From Candidatus Calidifonticultor daggyaiensis (GTDB taxonomy: Bacteria > Actinomycetota > Humimicrobiia > Humimicrobiales > Humimicrobiaceae): a DNA stretch of 6,530 nucleotides. The notes under the pieces were generated by a model. It was given only the letters and a program-made list of their open reading frames with translations. It ran no database searches and had not been told where the DNA came from. This document shows, piece by piece, positions 5,002 to 6,530 of the stretch (its first letter is position 1; the number at the start of each line of letters is the position of its first letter). The stretch covers positions 1 to 6,530 of the forward strand of contig JACVJA010000088.1 in assembly GCA_015661035.1 (NCBI GenBank). The letters are read 5' to 3'. The translations under genes were made by a program, and so were the position numbers.

Positions 5002-6530
5002 ATGTATAAAAATATTAAAGATGTATATATTTTAGCAATAGACCAGGGTACTACTGGAACAAGAGTAGTAATATTTAATAAAAATACTAGGGTTTTAGCT
5101 AGTCATTATATTGAAATAAAACAGCATTTCCCAAAGCCTGGTTGGGTTGAGCATGATCCAATTGAAATTATAAATTCAATATATTTTTGCATAGGCAAAG
5201 CTTTAGAAAAAGGTAAAATTTTTCTTGATTATATTTCTGCAATAGGAATTACAAATCAAAGGGAAACTACTATTTTATGGGATAAATCTTCAGGCAAACC
5301 TTTATATAATGCTATTGTATGGCAATGCAGAAGAACTGCAGATTATTGCAAAGACTTAAAAAATCAGGGTTTTGAAAATATAATTAAGAAAAAAACAGGG
5401 CTTTTTTTAGATGCTTATTTTTCTGCTTCTAAGATAAACTGGATTGCTGAAAATGTTAATAAAGTTAAGGAAAAAATTAAAAAAAATCAAGTATGTTTTG
5501 GTACAGTCGATTCTTGGATAATATGGAACCTATCAGATGGTAATTACCATGTAACAGATTATTCTAATGCCTCAAGAACTATGCTTTTTAATATCTTTAC
5601 GCTTAAGTGGGATGAAGAACTTTGTAAAATTTTTAATGTAGAAAAAACTATTCTTCCTATGGTTTTACCAACGAGTGGTGAATTTGCATTTGTTGATATT
5701 AAAAGTTTAGGAGAAAAAATAAAAAGTGCTATGAAATTTTATTCAGAGAAATTTCAGTTAGAGAATCTTTGTTCTAGAAACCATTCATCTAATAAATTTT
5801 ATTTAGAAGATTATTTAGAAGAAAAAATATTTAATAATGGTTTAAAAAATAATTTAGTAGTTAAAAAAAGAATTCCAATATGTGGTGTTGCAGGAGATCA
5901 GCAGGCAGCATTATTTGGTCATAGTTGTTTTAGTTTTGGGGAATTAAAAAATACTTATGGTACTGCTCTTGCACTTGTGGCAAACACTGGCAGTGAAATA
6001 GTGATTTCAAAAAACGGTTTAACTACTGATTTATTATGGCAAATAAATGGCAGAACTTATTATGGGTTGGAAGGCTTGGTATTTAATGGAGGGACTGTGA
6101 TTCAATGGCTGAGAGACGGATTAAAAATAATAAAATCTGCTGAAGAGGTTAATTTTTACGCAGAAAATGTTAAAAATACTGAGAATGTTTATATAGTGCC
6201 GGCTTTTACCGGACTTGGTGCACCTTACTGGGATATGTATGCAAGGGGTATTATTATTGGAATTACAAGAGGAACAAGTATAGAACATATTTGTAGAGCA
6301 GCTCTTGAATCAATTGCTTATCAAACAAAAGATATAATTTATTCAATTATTTCAGATTTACAAAATAATAAAAATAAGGATATATCTATTAAAAAGCTTA
6401 AGGTAGATGGAGGTGTAACGCAAAGTGACTTTTTGATGCAGTTTCAGGCGGATATTTTAGGTATCCCTGTTGAAAAGCCAAAAACCTTAGAAATGACAGC
6501 TCTTGGTGTTTGTTTTTTTGCTGGCTTAGG
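5002..6530 (+). CDS. glpK: Glycerol kinase, 3' end outside window
   Basis: ATP-dependent phosphorylation of glycerol to sn-glycerol 3-phosphate in the cytoplasm. The frame is uninterrupted to the right edge (509 full codons); about 60 C-terminal residues are missing by comparison with E. coli GlpK. FGGY-kinase landmarks are DQGTTGTR (14-21, phosphate loop), PGWVEHDP, ITNQRETTILW with the glycerol-binding pair Arg87-Glu88, NAIVWQCRRTA with Trp107, LDAYFSASK with Tyr139, GVAGDQQAALFG with the catalytic base Asp299, NTYGT, FTGLGAPYWD, and KVDGGVTQSDFLMQFQADIL-like sequence near the end. The ATG at 5002 is the first start after an in-frame TAA at 4987-4989; there is no Shine-Dalgarno sequence. 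Oddity: about 49 extra residues lie between SGEF (about 225) and RIPICG (290), in the loop that carries allosteric sites in other GlpKs. No glpF or glpD lies on its left. Confidence 0.95.
   Translation, partial: MYKNIKDVYILAIDQGTTGTRVVIFNKNTRVLASHYIEIKQHFPKPGWVEHDPIEIINSIYFCIGKALEKGKIFLDYISAIGITNQRETTILWDKSSGKPLYNAIVWQCRRTADYCKDLKNQGFENIIKKKTGLFLDAYFSASKINWIAENVNKVKEKIKKNQVCFGTVDSWIIWNLSDGNYHVTDYSNASRTMLFNIFTLKWDEELCKIFNVEKTILPMVLPTSGEFAFVDIKSLGEKIKSAMKFYSEKFQLENLCSRNHSSNKFYLEDYLEEKIFNNGLKNNLVVKKRIPICGVAGDQQAALFGHSCFSFGELKNTYGTALALVANTGSEIVISKNGLTTDLLWQINGRTYYGLEGLVFNGGTVIQWLRDGLKIIKSAEEVNFYAENVKNTENVYIVPAFTGLGAPYWDMYARGIIIGITRGTSIEHICRAALESIAYQTKDIIYSIISDLQNNKNKDISIKKLKVDGGVTQSDFLMQFQADILGIPVEKPKTLEMTALGVCFFAGL

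Overview
The window is strongly A+T-rich bacterial DNA: intergenic stretches are almost pure A/T, and codons are biased toward aaa, ata and tta. Genes are tightly packed, with Shine-Dalgarno-led starts and short gene overlaps. The gene content (Tad-type pilus/secretion protein, PadR, HAAS, toastrack-type beta-repeat proteins, thioredoxin-fold-coupled type ArsC, GlpK) fits a low-GC bacterium of Bacillota-like or uncultured anaerobic type. The phylum cannot be fixed from this sequence.

Layout. (1) 1-657, + strand: 3' part of a TadC/GspF-type membrane protein, open at the left edge. (2) 658-986: AT-rich intergenic region with a perfect 8+8 bp palindrome, a second near-copy of its half, and a good extended -10 promoter (TTGCAA, 17 bp, TATCAT). 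(3) 987-4167, + strand: a five-gene run of PadR regulator, HAAS/DUF1700 membrane protein, DUF4097 beta-repeat protein, DUF2807 beta-repeat (probable lipo)protein and a small three-helix membrane protein. The first three genes overlap and the fourth follows closely. The fifth sits behind a 71-bp gap containing a 12-bp tandem repeat. (4) 4277-4762, - strand: a stand-alone low-molecular-weight-phosphatase-fold arsenate reductase, whose last codons are duplicated in inverted orientation just beyond the gene. (5) 4877-4963, + strand: a 28-codon remnant of the N-terminus of DegV. (6) 5002 to the right edge, + strand: glycerol kinase, uninterrupted but cut by the window end, with a lineage-type insertion of about 49 residues in its regulatory loop.

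How the parts work together. The PadR operon looks like a self-contained envelope-sensing module. The inferred scheme is a cytoplasmic repressor, a membrane protein carrying the alpha-helical HAAS signalling domain that usually partners PadR, and two membrane-anchored beta-solenoid proteins outside the membrane. Related module types are known, but the exact output of this one is not evident. The other genes (tadC, arsC, glpK) appear to be unrelated neighbours.
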